The translations under genes were made by a program, and so were the position numbers. Below, piece after piece: positions 9,664 through 19,571 of a DNA stretch of 64,000 nucleotides. The DNA is taken from contig BRKX01000018.1 of NCBI GenBank assembly GCA_026008535.1, forward strand, positions 44,695,588 through 44,759,587, in the 5' to 3' direction. Every line of letters begins with the position of its first letter. Within the stretch, counting starts at the first letter, position 1. This stretch comes from Perilla frutescens (Eukaryota > Streptophyta > Magnoliopsida > Lamiales > Lamiaceae). The notes beneath the pieces are model-generated. The model saw only the letters and a program-made list of their open reading frames with translations, did not search any database and was not told the DNA's origin.

Positions 9664-11365
9664 ATGCTAAAGCAAAATCAAAGGATGCCATGGAACAAAC
9701 TTGTTCTCAAAGAAAGAAGATTTCATGTAGCAAATGATAAGGATGAAGAACAGGCTGGTAGCAGCCATAGATCGAATGTTCAGATGGCAAATGATGCAAA
9801 TTGTGATCATTATGCTGCTCGTGATGATTATCACATGGAGATGACTGCTTATCGTGCTCAAAGCAATGATGTTTTACATCTACATGTGAATGACCATCCA
9901 GGTATGGTCCTCACTACGGATCTTCTTACAGAAAAAAAAAAAACTTTCATAGCTGGTCTAGGGAAATTAAATGTGGATTAGCTGCAAAGAATAAACTTGA
10001 CTTTGTTGATGGTAGCTTATTAGAACCGCATATATCAACTTCCTAGAGAATTGGCTACTTATGCACAAGGAACATAATCTTTTTTGTTGTATTATCATAA
10101 TCTGCAAAGCTTATGGGATGACATAAACCTTCTAGTTCCTTGTCATGTATGTTCTTGTGGAGCAGTAGAGATAAATAAGAGAAATGAAGAGAATGAACGG
10201 TTAATGCAGTTTCTGATGGGTTTGAACGATTCCTATGAAGTAATTCGAAACCAGATTCTGATACTTGATCCTCTTCCTTCTGTGAGCAATGCCTATGCTA
10301 TGGTATTACAGGTAGAAGAGCAAAAGGTTGTTTCTACCTGTTATGCAGATGTAAATGATCAAAATGCATTATATACAAATCAAAGGAATAATGGAAAAAA
10401 GATATGAGGGTTATAGGAGGAAACTTAGCAAGGAGGAGAAATAGAAGTTAAAATATAGCCATTGTGGTGGCAATGGGTATGAAAAGAGTGACTGTTTTGA
10501 GTTGGTGGGAATCCCAGACTGGTACAAGCAATTTAAAAATGAGAAAAGAAGGAATAATAGAGCCAATTGTGTTGATAATGAAGATGCTCTAAGCCATAGG
10601 GATGGTGTTTCAAGCCAGTTAGGGGAGCCGCATCCAGATGTGAATAAGCTCATCCAAGAAGAAGTAAGCAAGTATCTTAGAAACTATTTTAAGAATGCTA
10701 ATGCAGGAGTTGGAAATTCAACAAATGCTGCAGCAAATCTAGTTGATGCAGGTGATATCACTCAAGATGATTCCAATATGAGTTACTATGCCTTTGGCCT
10801 TTCACAAGATACTCAACAGACAGAGTGGATTGTTGATTCTAGTGCAAGTATACATATGTGCTGCAACTCTGCCCTTATGCACAACATGAGGAAGCTTTCA
10901 GAACCACAGAAGATTTTCCTGCCCGATGGATCTAATTTGTTGGCAGATTATTGTGGAGAGGTTCAGTTGAATGATGATATTGTGCTACAAAATGTCTTGT
11001 ATGCACCAACATTCACTCACAACTTGATTTCAGTTGGACAGATGGCCAAAGACATTCAAGGAAAGGTGTTATTTCTACCTTCTCATTGCTTGACACAGAA
11101 TCAAGCCAATGATCATATCCTGGGTATAGGGAAATTGAAAGACAGATTACATGTTTTCAAACATGTTGATTCAGAAAAGTTCTGTACTACACAGTGCAAT
11201 AATGATATGTCTCTTCAACAATGGCATGAGTATTTAGGTCATCCTTCAGCTGGGAGTATGAGGCATGTGCCTCACCTCAAGAGATATTTCACAGATGCTG
11301 GTTTTAATGAATTTCATAGTTGTGAAATCTGTTATAGGGCTAAACAAAAAAGACAACCCTTTCCC
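9664..11365 (+). pseudogene. copia gag-pol remnant with multiple lesions
   Basis: Gag starts at 9664; its frame is lost at a run of twelve A (9932-9943), after which the gag homology (W-S-x-x-I-K type) continues in another frame. A gag segment is open at 10084-10407. The zinc knuckle near 10451-10495 has lost its first Cys and its His (both Tyr), and an in-frame TAG precedes it at 10442-10444. From 10502 a frame encodes the aspartic protease, but its active-site D-S-G reads D-S-S (Ser codon 10841-10843), followed by a pre-integrase His/Cys region ending near 11360. The open frame then runs into the adjacent element and stops at 11515, giving a meaningless tail. No integrase core or reverse transcriptase follows. 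Confidence 0.85.
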
Positions 11366-13157
11366 TCAGATTTCATTTTTTTATCTTTTTATATTTTGAT
11401 CCAATTTCTACGCAAATTGATTTCTCTTTCTTTCTCCTTATTTTTCACTTATCGTTTCTTTTCTCTCACCGCTTTCTTCATTTTTTTTTGCTCCTTAGGT
11501 TCATCATTTTTCTGATATCGATATACGGCATGTTTTTTTTTCCTCCTTAGTTTCATCGCTTTCATGATATCGATCAACGGCATGTTGACGGAATCATTTT
11601 TTTTTTGTAACTTTTCTGTGGTGCCCAACAATTTTTTTTATCGTTCTTACCTTTGTTGGTTCTATCCTTCTCCTGTGCCATGATGTTGTCAATTTTTTTT
11701 CCTATTGGAACAACCGCCTCATCCTACATAAATCAAAGATGTTTCATGAATCGGTGATGGCAGCGCATTTAGAGAGACAAATTTTTTCCGTATTTTTTTA
11801 GTTTTTTCATGAATTTCATGAATGCGTGTTTCCCAAGATTTTCTAATTTGATGTTGTAGATTAATGTTGAGCGATGTTACGAGTTATTAGCAAAAAGTGG
11901 ATTATTTGTTTGGATTATGAGAGCAGTGAGACAACTCATGCTTGGGATTTTTATATTACATGTAACTATATTTTTGTTTTTTTCATTTTTTCCTTTGAAG
12001 AAATTAATGATACACTGATGTTTGAATGTGAGGAATTATTTGTTTGCAATGAAAATTCGAAAATAAGTACATCATTAGTCTCATTAATGTTGATAACTAT
12101 ATTTTCTTACATTTGATATATTTTGTTGATCTACATAAAAAAACAAATGACCACATGCTTGGAGCGCAATGTTCAGAATTTGGCAGAAAGTAGATTATTT
12201 GTTAGGAGAGCAGTGAAACAATACATCATACATATATGGTTGGGAATTTTCATATTCAAAATTTGAAGCAAATTTGTGGGAATGAAGTGAAGGCTGATCA
12301 GTTTGAAAGATGATCACATTTGAATTGATAGGATTAAAAACGACTTACAACACTCTCCCCTCTTTAGAATGGTGAATTATCAAGCGGGGCGTGACAGTTT
12401 TAAAAATTATATAGATATAACGTATCTGATTACTGAAAGAAATTTCATATTTCGTTTATGAGTCAGTATCTCGCTTGTATAGTAAGTCGGGTTTCGAATA
12501 AGGTTTGAATCCAACTTTGATGCAATATCTTTGATATATAGCAGCGTTTTGAATCCAACTTATCTAGTTAAAATGTTAGGCGAAGGCTATTGTAATAGAT
12601 TAACATGCTTGAGGAGTATTATAATCGTAATGTTGCAGATTTCTAGTTGATATCATAATTGCAAAAATTCACTACACAAGAAAAACTTCAAACAACAAAT
12701 ACTGATACAGATCAAGAATACCACCGAACCAAACCCATTCTTCCACCCATCAGGCGCCACCCTTTTTCATGAAAGAACTAAAGAAATACGAAAAAAACTT
12801 GCGTCTTATAGTTGCGCTGTCACCAATTCATGCAATATCTTTGATTTACGTGGGTTGCAGCAGCCGCTCCAGATTCTAATAGAAAAAAAATTTGACAACT
12901 TCACGGCACAGGAGAAGAAAAGAACCGACAAAGACAGTAATGATAACAAAAATTGTTGGGCACCGCAGAAAAATTACAAAAAAAAAACATGTCGTTGATC
13001 GATATCAGAAAAACGATGAATCTAAAGAGGAAAAATATGAGGAATAAAGCGGTGAGAGAAAAGAAACGATCGGTGAAAAAATAAGGAGAAAGAAAGAGAA
13101 ATCAATTTGCGTAAAAATTGGATCAAAATATTAAAAGAGAAAAAAATTGAAATCTGA
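11366..13157. mobile_element. Mutator-like non-autonomous element with ~400-bp inverted ends
   Basis: The stretch 11366 to about 11815 and the reverse complement of about 12765-13157 align over most of their length, starting TCAGATTTCA at both ends, with shared landmarks such as GATATCGATCAACG and GGTGCCCAACAA. Long inverted ends of this size around a non-coding core fit a Mutator-like element. The core (11816-12764) has two diverged direct copies of a stretch near 11880 and 12175 and no convincing gene. No 9-bp target duplication is visible: the left flank is copia pre-integrase sequence, the right flank is unrelated. So the copia 3' half and one flank were probably lost in a deletion. The class assignment is inference. 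Confidence 0.65.
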
Positions 13158-13207
13158 CCTGGATTTAGTCGCTCACAAGGGCGCTCAAGAGGAGCGCTCA
13201 GCATATC

Positions 13208-13245
<38 letters not shown>

Positions 13246-13334
13246 TTTCACACGTTCCCATATATGTATATATAATATAGTTCATGCGCACAACACACAC
13301 ATACATATATATGCATACTATATATATATATATA
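13158..13334. repeat. Microsatellite tract: (TG)14 and TA-rich
   Basis: (TG)14 from 13213 is followed by TA-rich and CA-rich alternation up to 13334. Units 2 and 3 both have (TG)12. Before it, near 13180-13200, lies a short hairpin GCGCTC-AAGAG-GAGCGC. The tract separates the Mutator-like element from the foldback MITE. Confidence 0.85.
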
Positions 13335-13581
13335 GGATTTGGTTCAAATGAGAACGGTGCTTCATGTAGGAACGTGAGAACGGGCTTGTTTAGTGTAATT
13401 TTAGTGCTTTTCTTACTGTATTTTGATGCAATTTTTAATTTTTTTTTTACTGCTTTTCTTATTGTATTTTAGTGCTAGATGATTTAGCACCAAAATAAAA
13501 TAAAAAAAGCACTGAAATTACACTAAACAAGCCCGTTCTCACGTTCTCACATGAAGCACTGTTCTTATTATAACCAACCCC
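13335..13581. mobile_element. Foldback MITE, 247 bp, in a TA-rich target
   Basis: The two ends are inverted copies over roughly 85 bp each (GAACGGTGCTTCATGTAGGAACG on the left, its near-complement on the right), leaving a short AT-rich loop. Both flanks are (TA)n, so the target duplication cannot be defined. No coding capacity. The RNA of either strand would form a long hairpin. The same starting words (TTCAAATGAGAAC, ATGTAGGAA) recur at 16895, suggesting a related element there. Confidence 0.75.
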
Positions 13582-13807
13582 ATATATATATATATATACT
13601 TAATCACACACGCATACACATTCACGTAAATAGATGTTTTATAATTATGCATGGCATGCATATATATACTTATATATATGTGTATGTATAGATATAAATT
13701 GTCTAGCATTATGTTATTTTTTAAATTATTAAAGTATTATGTTAATTAATTATTATTATATTAGGCGGCGCGCGGATATATTTAATACTTTCAAGTTCAA
13801 GTAAAGG
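13582..13807. other. TA-rich spacer
   Basis: TA microsatellite, then AT-rich sequence and a short GC island GGCGGCGCGCGG near 13765. No gene or element end recognised apart from the LTR that begins at 13808. Confidence 0.4.
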
Positions 13808-13909
13808 TGTGATATTCTCCCGGAGAATATATGATCAAAATATTCGTTTATCCTTATTATGCATTTTATGCAGTTTATATGTGGAAATTATATGTTCGGC
13901 CTACGGGCT

Positions 13910-15147
13910 TGATACGATCTAAACAATTAATCTAGGACAAATCTAGAGACGTAGCGGAAGACTTCTAAGAATTGAAACACGTTAACTAATGAAGGGCTTC
14001 AATCCGACTCAACAAAAACAGCTAAAAATACGATTAATCTAGACAACTAGAATACCTAGACAATGATACGAACTATGTAACACAATACCAAGGTAGGAAG
14101 GGATGGAAATCGGCGTATAGGGGCTATAATTTTAGGTGAAAGCCGTGTGTGACGATAATGAAGAAAGGCTTGGGTAGGTAGGATATGTTAAGGATCAAAT
14201 GAACTTACGGATTGGATGGGACGAGGTAGGACTCGAACTCGAACTCATGGAATTGGTTGAGGCATGCGATGAGGGGCTGAATGGATGTCGTCGATATGGT
14301 GGTGGACGGATGAAGATATTGTGGCGAATCACAACCCGATAATCTCATTGAATCTCAAACGTATCCAAGGTTGAAATCTCCAAGTTGATCTTCGATTAGC
14401 TAATACCGGTTAATCCCTCAAGTGGATTAAGCAATACCCTTGAGTAAGACTTAGATGTGCTAATTCTAAAAATGATAATTTTCTTGATGGAAAACAATCA
14501 AAAGAATATAAAAATTTGAGACACAATTGGATGCAAAAGCAAAATAACTTCAATAATGTCTAAAGTAACAATGTATCATGAAGCACCTATTTATAAGTCT
14601 CATAGGGCCGAAAATACTAGTCTATATGGCCGAAAATTGATGCTCCAAAAAGAGATCCAACTAGACTAGGAAATTACCTAAACTAGAGTTCTATTTAAGG
14701 TAGAATTTGACTTAATTAAAACTTTAGTCAACAACTATAACTATGACCGAAAATTACCCAAATAAATCAAATAAAATATGATCCAACTATAGTCTAAATT
14801 AAATAAAAATAACATTATAGTCTAAATAAAATCAACCCCTTAATTAAACAATTAGGGCTGAAAATCTGATCCACATGCACACACGATCACATCGACTTCT
14901 TCAACACATGCACACGTGCACTTCAACTCTTCAAGTTTAATTTTCCATGGTGTGATCTTGATCTTCAATAGTTAAGAAATTAACTATCTTGGAGCTGCCT
15001 TTCTCGACTTCTTCATCTCCAACATCGAGCTTTCTTCGAATTGTCACTTGCAAGTATGCTTGAAGCTTATTAGCTCTTGATCGAGTAATTGGTCCTTGAA
15101 ATTGCAACTCCGGATCTTGATCTTTATTGTTGATAATGGCTTCATCA
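13910..15147 (-). mobile_element. Complete solo LTR (1,238 bp) of another Ty3/gypsy family
   Basis: Bounded by a perfect 5-bp target duplication GGGCT (13905-13909 and 15148-15152), starting TGAT and ending ATCA. On the reverse strand it starts TGATGAAGCC and carries a TATA box (TATAAATA) at about 14598-14590. An open frame enters from the LTR edge and runs to 14937, containing the GPITRSRA motif found at the C-terminal tail of plant gypsy polyproteins. So in the parent element the polyprotein end overlaps the 3' LTR. A lone LTR with matching target duplicates is the product expected from recombination between the two LTRs of a full element. Confidence 0.85.
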
Positions 15148-15263
15148 GGGCTGCAAGAAAAATTATTCAACCTACGGGTTGCATGTTCGGCCGACGGGCT
15201 GCAGGAAAAGTTACTCAACCTACGGGTTGCATGTTCGGCCTAAGGGCTGCAGAAAAATGATAC
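15148..15263 (+). repeat. 48-bp tandem repeats within the outer LTR
   Basis: Units at 15148-15195 and 15196-15243 plus a partial third, each beginning GGGCTGCA and containing CAACCTACGGGTTGCATGTT. The tail of another unit (ATGTTCGGCCTAC) lies left of the nested LTR at 13892-13904, so the solo LTR landed inside this repeat. Equivalents start at 36007 and 56869. Confidence 0.85.
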
Positions 15264-15508
15264 TTTATATGCTATGTATTTATTGTTCATATTATATATA
15301 ATCTGGATAAATGCAGTAATCCCACTGAGTTAATAGCACTCACCCCAAAGTTATTATATTTTCAGGTTTATGAAGTTCGGGCGATGACGTGGAGATGGAG
15401 CGATGGTCAAGATTAATTAAATATTATTTTATTTTAAATAGCACTTCTGCTGTATAAATAAAATATTTATATTTATGAAATTTTGGGACGTCACAGTTGG
15501 TATCAGAG

Positions 15509-15792
15509 TGGGTCTACGTTTCTGTAGACTTGCCAAAAAAATTGATTTATAAAAAAAAACCCATCATTTCATCTGCCGCATCGCGCCGAGAAAAGAGGTA
15601 AAAAAAAAGTTCGAGTTCTGCCAATGTTTATGGAATTATGAAATGTTTACGTATATTTTTTTAAGTCCTCATAATTAACTATAAGATTTTATGTTTAGAT
15701 GTCTGGTTGAAAATTAGTACACAGGGTAAGGACTGGGAAATTAGTAATAGTCGGTTGGGTTGCCTAATTTCTAAATACATAATAATTTTTTA
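15509..15792. other. Retroelement leader remnant
   Basis: AT-rich sequence after the primer-binding site, presumably the untranslated leader of the gypsy element. No gag start is recognisable before the Stowaway MITE at 15793. Confidence 0.4.
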
Positions 15793-16052
15793 CTTCATCC
15801 ATTTCGTTTTGTTTGTTATTTTAGAATTTTATTCTAAAATTAACCGTTAATTTTTGGACTAATATATATCTCCCTTTTATATTACATAAAATTCTATTCA
15901 TTTATATTTTCCTAAAAAGTTGAAAAAAATTTCTCTCTCCATATATTTGTATGGTTGAATTTGAGAAAGAGGGTGTCAAAATATATAAAATAACAAATAT
16001 TTTGACATAAAAGAAAAAATCTAAAATAACAAACAAAACGAAACGGAGGGAG
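15793..16052. mobile_element. Stowaway-like MITE, 260 bp, TA target duplication
   Basis: The right end reads inverted as CTCCCTCCGTTTCGTTTTGT, the hallmark of Stowaway MITEs. The left end CTTCATCCATTTCGTTTTGT matches it with few changes, and the complementarity continues through TTTGTTATTTTAGA. The dinucleotide TA flanks both sides (15791-15792, 16053-16054). A 65-codon reverse frame across it is incidental. Confidence 0.88.
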
Positions 16053-16885
16053 TATTTGAGTTGCCGATTTCGTAACTTTATGTTGCACCTAATCTGCATG
16101 CGCTTTGTCTAACTTTTACGTGCTTTAATAATTTATATTTTTATCAAATATTTGAGTAAATATTTATTAATATAAGGTTAGAAACTTGGTCTCTAAAAGA
16201 ATATTGTTGGCCATAAAATAATACCGATGTGATTTATAAAACTTATCGGGAAATTCCAGGACTCCCGCATGGGCACGGGCCCCGAATTTTGTATTTTTTT
16301 ATTATTATTATTTTGTAAATTATATTCTAACGACATAAATGATGATATTAGTAGATGTTTGTTAGGTTGATCACCTTTTTTTTCTTGTTATGTAAATGAT
16401 ATTGGTATGTTTTTTAACATTATTATGTGGAAAAAAAAACCACAACATTATTGTTTATGTAGTAAGAGATGAAACAAAACTGGAATTAAAATAATTAATA
16501 TCTATTTATGGAGTAAGATATGTTCCCAAAATATTCTAAAAAATAAAATATAAAAACCGGGCACTATCGACTTTTCCAAATTATCACGGCCCTTATAAAA
16601 TATGTTTGGGCCTTACATTCCATAGATTGGACTTTCAGAAGTGGTACTGGGCTTTTTAATGAATCGGGTCGGCCCTATTTTTCCATGAAAATTTAGCGGT
16701 GTTCTTTGACGGTCTTCTTTTCATTCTTGAAAATTTAAGAATAGTGTCAAGTCTTACTCTTTCTCCATGTCTTGTGGTGGTCTTCCTTGATTCCCAGGTA
16801 CTTGTTTTTATTCTTTTCTTTTCTTCTTTTTTTTTTACAAATACAAATATGTACAAAAACTACATATTACAGATTATATATATAT
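16053..16885. other. Intergenic region with a gene-promoter-like stretch
   Basis: AT-rich, with a GC patch near 16265 (CATGGGCACGGGCCCCG). Around 16560-16800 are TGGGCC/TGGGCT words (site II-like motifs common in plant housekeeping promoters), then a CT-rich leader and GATTCCCAG-GTACTTG, which could be a splice donor at 16798. This may be the severed 5' end of a host gene, but no exon follows that I can recognise. One of the substitutions between units (16779) lies here. Equivalents: 36912-37744 and 57774-58606. Confidence 0.3.
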
Positions 16886-16888
16886 ATA

Positions 16889-17090
16889 GACAAGAGTTCA
16901 AATGAGAACCAAAATCATATGTAGGAAATAGGAACTGATCCAAACCATCGGTTTAGTTATTTTGGACGTTCCAGATGCATCTTAAAAAATGGGGGCTAAT
17001 TTGTAATTATTTTTTAATTGCTTTAAAACAAGGGTACAATAGTAATTCAAATTAACATTCCATATCAAATCACATCTTTTATGGAACGGT
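16889..17090. mobile_element. Possible element related to the 13335 MITE (one end only)
   Basis: After a (TA)n tract, AGTTCAAATGAGAACC followed by ATGTAGGAA and GGAAC resembles the left end of the MITE at 13335-13581, but no matching inverted end is found to the right. The right border is arbitrary. Equivalents begin at 37748 and 58610. Confidence 0.3.
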
Positions 17091-17219
17091 ATATCTTGAT
17101 GCAATATATTTTTTTTTACCTTTATTCTTATCTGTATTTCCATCGGTTCTTTTGATATTTATATTCATGTATCACATCTGCTTACAAGAAAAAAAAAATC
17201 AAAACGCAACCACCAAAAT

Positions 17220-17441
17220 CTAATAGTGATGTTCATGCTCAATCGTGGGCACAATTCTTGTCCCAAAACTAGTAAGAGCTCTAACATGGTCGACCATGGA
17301 AACCTGCAACGCTTCCTCCTCATAAGCCATTCTCTCTATCTCCTCCATCCTCACCTTCTTCTTCGCGTTCACGATCAACGCCATCGTCAGCAAACTCAGC
17401 ATAAACGCCCTCAACGCCGCTCCGATCACAAAATTATTCAT
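17220..17441 (-). CDS. Hypothetical small membrane protein, 73 aa
   Basis: I do not recognise the family. An open frame of 108 codons starts at 17546, but base composition changes at the inner Met codon (17441, MNNFVIGAAL...), after which the sequence is GC-richer and gene-like, so I prefer that start. Residues 3-26 form one hydrophobic segment (FVIGAALRAFMLSLLTMALIV), followed by a basic KKKVRMEEIE stretch and an acidic amphipathic tail ending in histidines. A small single-pass protein with its charged tail on one side of a membrane is possible. There is no TATA box that I trust and no intron. It is identical in all three units. Confidence 0.4.
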   Translation of the reverse strand: MNNFVIGAALRAFMLSLLTMALIVNAKKKVRMEEIERMAYEEEALQVSMVDHVRALTSFGTRIVPTIEHEHHY

Positions 17442-17579
17442 ATCGTTTGAATTTTTTTGATCATCTATTTGGATTACCAGTTGTTGTATCACAAGGGAAA
17501 ATTTTAGATTGTACCTAGCTACCAAATTCTCGATCTGTTCTTTCAAGCTTTCTCAGTTTCGTTTATTGGCTCTGATGGA

Positions 17580-17715
17580 AGATCTAGGTGTTGTTTACAA
17601 CACTATTGTTTATGGGAACACTATTGTTTATGGTTGTTCATGTACGACTTCATGAACACGGAATGTGAATACTATTGTTTATAGGTGTTTACAATACTAT
17701 TGTTTGTGGTTTTTT
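17580..17715 (+). repeat. Short degenerate repeats of ACTATTGTTTAT
   Basis: Four imperfect copies of (A)ACACTATTGTTTAT separated by 8-50 bp, partly preceded by TTTACAA. No function recognised. AT-rich spacer continues to 17928. Equivalents start near 38441 and 59303. Confidence 0.6.
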
Positions 17716-17928
17716 TTATCTATATTCGTTATGTTTTGTCAAAAGGTTTTTTTTATTAAATGATATGTTAAATGGTAGCAAAACTTTACGGTGTAGTTAG
17801 CATTATTCAATAAGATTGTTAGCATATATCATATGTAATATATAATAGCATAATTATGCCTTTCTACTAGATTCGTCGTTGAATTACGTTATTGGTAGAA
17901 TATTTTTTGTTTAATCAAATTACATGAT

Positions 17929-18210
17929 TTGTATTACATGCAAATGACAAGTATGAATGTTGATTCCTTATTCAGTGTTGTTGGACATTACATACCAGAT
18001 TGCAATACAGATCTAAAGTTATTTATTGGTCAAAATTTAAAACTCTTGAAGAGGGTATTGAATTTTATATTGTTTATGCTAAAGCCAGTTATTTTAATAT
18101 TTGACTTGGGACGACTAGAAAGTATGATCACGATGTTATTCATTAGAGGTACATGTATTGCAATCGTGAGGGTGAAAAATTCAATTCCAGATGTTTGCTA
18201 GTTACAGGTA
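17929..18210 (+). pseudogene. FAR1-type DNA-binding domain fragment, broken
   Basis: The start of a FAR1/FRS-like protein (transposase-derived plant transcription factors). The first frame (17929 on) gives HYIPDCNTDLKLFIGQN, then one base is missing near 18035-18038. The next frame continues with TLEEGIEFYIVYAKASYFNI, a stop (18102-18104), LGTTRKYDHDVIH, a second stop (18144-18146) and RYMYCNREGEKFNSR. The order F-x-TLEE-x-x-FY-x-x-YA ... YxCxREG is that of the FAR1 zinc-finger domain. The remaining domains are absent. The 90-codon open frame over this stretch is therefore an accident. Confidence 0.7.
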
Positions 18211-18378
18211 AACAATTTACAAACATAAACACAAAACTTCGCTACTTTCAATAAAATCATTTGCTATTTGACAGTTAAATTTTTATTATTTACAACACAT
18301 ATGTTTGCTAATTACATATAAACAATTTTCTAACAAACACACAAAAATTCGGTAAGTGGAGAGGCCCAAACCCATCAG

Positions 18379-18860
18379 GGTTGGGAGACATAATACACGT
18401 CTCCCTCAGTGTAAATAGAGGGAGGATGAGTGTATTTGATGACATACGATCAGCCCCTCTCTGTCACACTTAATTCCCTAGGTTATCCATACAGTTTAGT
18501 AGTTTGTAGCCCACTCTACATCTAAACAGGTATCGGGAATACAGTAGAAGATCGAGAAGTGTCACTACAGCCCCCTTAGGCGTCGATTACAGTAAGGAAT
18601 AGCATGAGCTCGGCGTGTCTTCTACAGCAATGAGATTAGACCTTTAATCTCGTCGTCAACCCTACAATCTATGTAAGTTGGTACATCGATTTAATTTTAT
18701 TGCGCTGCGTTAATTCGATGTTCTTGCATAGTATGTTTAACATGGTTATTTGCATCACACATAAAATCATGATTTGCATACGCACATTAGAATTATAGAT
18801 TATCCGATTAGATCATATGGGGCGTAATTCGATAAAACCCCAACAACTGGTATCAGAGCT
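18379..18860 (+). mobile_element. LTR end plus primer-binding site of a second copia-like element
   Basis: The stretch ends ACCCCAACA at 18845; two bases later TGGTATCAGAGCTAGG (from 18848) is a Met-initiator-tRNA primer-binding site. The inverse of the end (TGTTGGGG) suggests the start at GGTTGGGAGACATAAT near 18379, preceded by a hairpin CCCAAACCC-ATCA-GGGTTGGG. The left edge is uncertain. No gag-pol follows. The base at 18817 differs between unit 1 and units 2 and 3. Confidence 0.6.
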
Positions 18861-19571
18861 AGGTTTTGGTATTAATATAGGATTAATTCTATGATTATGT
18901 TCAAAAATTGCATTAAATTTGAATGATAATTTTGAGCTTAAATTTTCAGATTTATTGCGTGATATTTTCGAGCATGTTGTAATTAGGATTTGATGAATTT
19001 TGATGTAGAATGTTCGAAATTCTTGTTCTAATTACATGAGTAATTTTCGTCCTACATGAAATATGAAATTAGATAATGTTCTTCATGAATTTCCAGATTT
19101 ATTTCATGTGTCTTTTTTGAAAAATTGGTTCTCCAATTTTTGAAAATTTTGATATAATTTTTCCTTAATTTGATCCAAAATTTTCGGTCCTATTAGTATT
19201 GGATATGGAATAGATTTTGATGTTATCAAAATTTCCATATCCTATACTAAGGGGGGGTCGAAATTTGGAGATTAAAATTGGTTTATGGTAATTTTTTATC
19301 TTACCTTATTTTAATCCAAGATTGATCCAAAATAGAATTTTAATTATCGTAGGTTTTTGAAGTGGATTAAAACTACCCTAATTTTAATTCTAGTAATTTT
19401 GGTATCTTGTAATATAATTTGGATGGTATTTTGACTTATATCAAAGTTTCAAATTATTTTAATAAATTAAGGGAGTGGGGCGAAAATCTAGGGTTTAAAA
19501 TTTTGAGGATTAATTTTTGACCTAGGTCGAAAATTTCCAGATTTTATTCCTTAGGTATTTTCAAAATTTTA
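18861..19571. other. AT-rich non-coding region after the primer-binding site
   Basis: Probably the leader of the same retroelement: rich in AATTTT and GATATAATTTGG words, no reading frame. It grades into the 69-bp tandem repeats. A G7 run near 19251 has 8 G in units 2 and 3. Confidence 0.4.

Larger units (their letters stand above)
9125..11365 (+). mobile_element. Decayed Ty1/copia element: 5' LTR, gag, protease, pre-integrase
   Basis: A 5' LTR (9125-9522), a Met-initiator-tRNA-like primer-binding site (TGGTACCAAAGCC from 9523) and gag-pol remnants in copia order. Reverse transcriptase, RNase H, most of integrase and the 3' LTR are missing: the sequence passes directly into the Mutator-like element at 11366. 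The element is not functional. The same truncated form occurs in every complete unit. Confidence 0.85.
13808..15495 (+). mobile_element. Ty3/gypsy-type 5' LTR with primer-binding site, interrupted by a nested LTR
   Basis: Begins TGTGATATTC and ends GGGACGTCACA, a 5-bp perfect terminal inverted repeat TGTGA/TCACA. Two bases on, TGGTATCAGAG (15498-15508) is a Met-initiator-tRNA primer-binding site. Without the nested insertion (13910-15147 plus one 5-bp duplicate) the LTR would be 445 bp. It has 48-bp tandem repeats in its middle. No gag-pol follows, only about 280 bp of leader-like AT-rich sequence, so this is an LTR plus leader remnant. Confidence 0.75.

Noticed and set aside
9667..9861. Reverse-strand frame within copia gag
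   Set aside because: Antisense to recognisable gag coding sequence and without a motif.
11449..11631. Lysine-rich reverse-strand frame
   Set aside because: It is the translation of poly-T/poly-C-rich inverted-end sequence.
11874..12116. 80-codon frame within the long-inverted-end element
   Set aside because: Low-complexity, hydrophobic-biased translation with no recognisable motif; the core of a non-autonomous element is expected to be non-coding.
12669..12685. CACTA-transposon end (CACTACACAAGAAAAAC)
   Set aside because: Interrupted by two bases relative to the classic CACTACAAGAAAA, and no opposite end was found in the unit.
15902..16099. 65-codon reverse frame
   Set aside because: It lies almost entirely in the Stowaway MITE.
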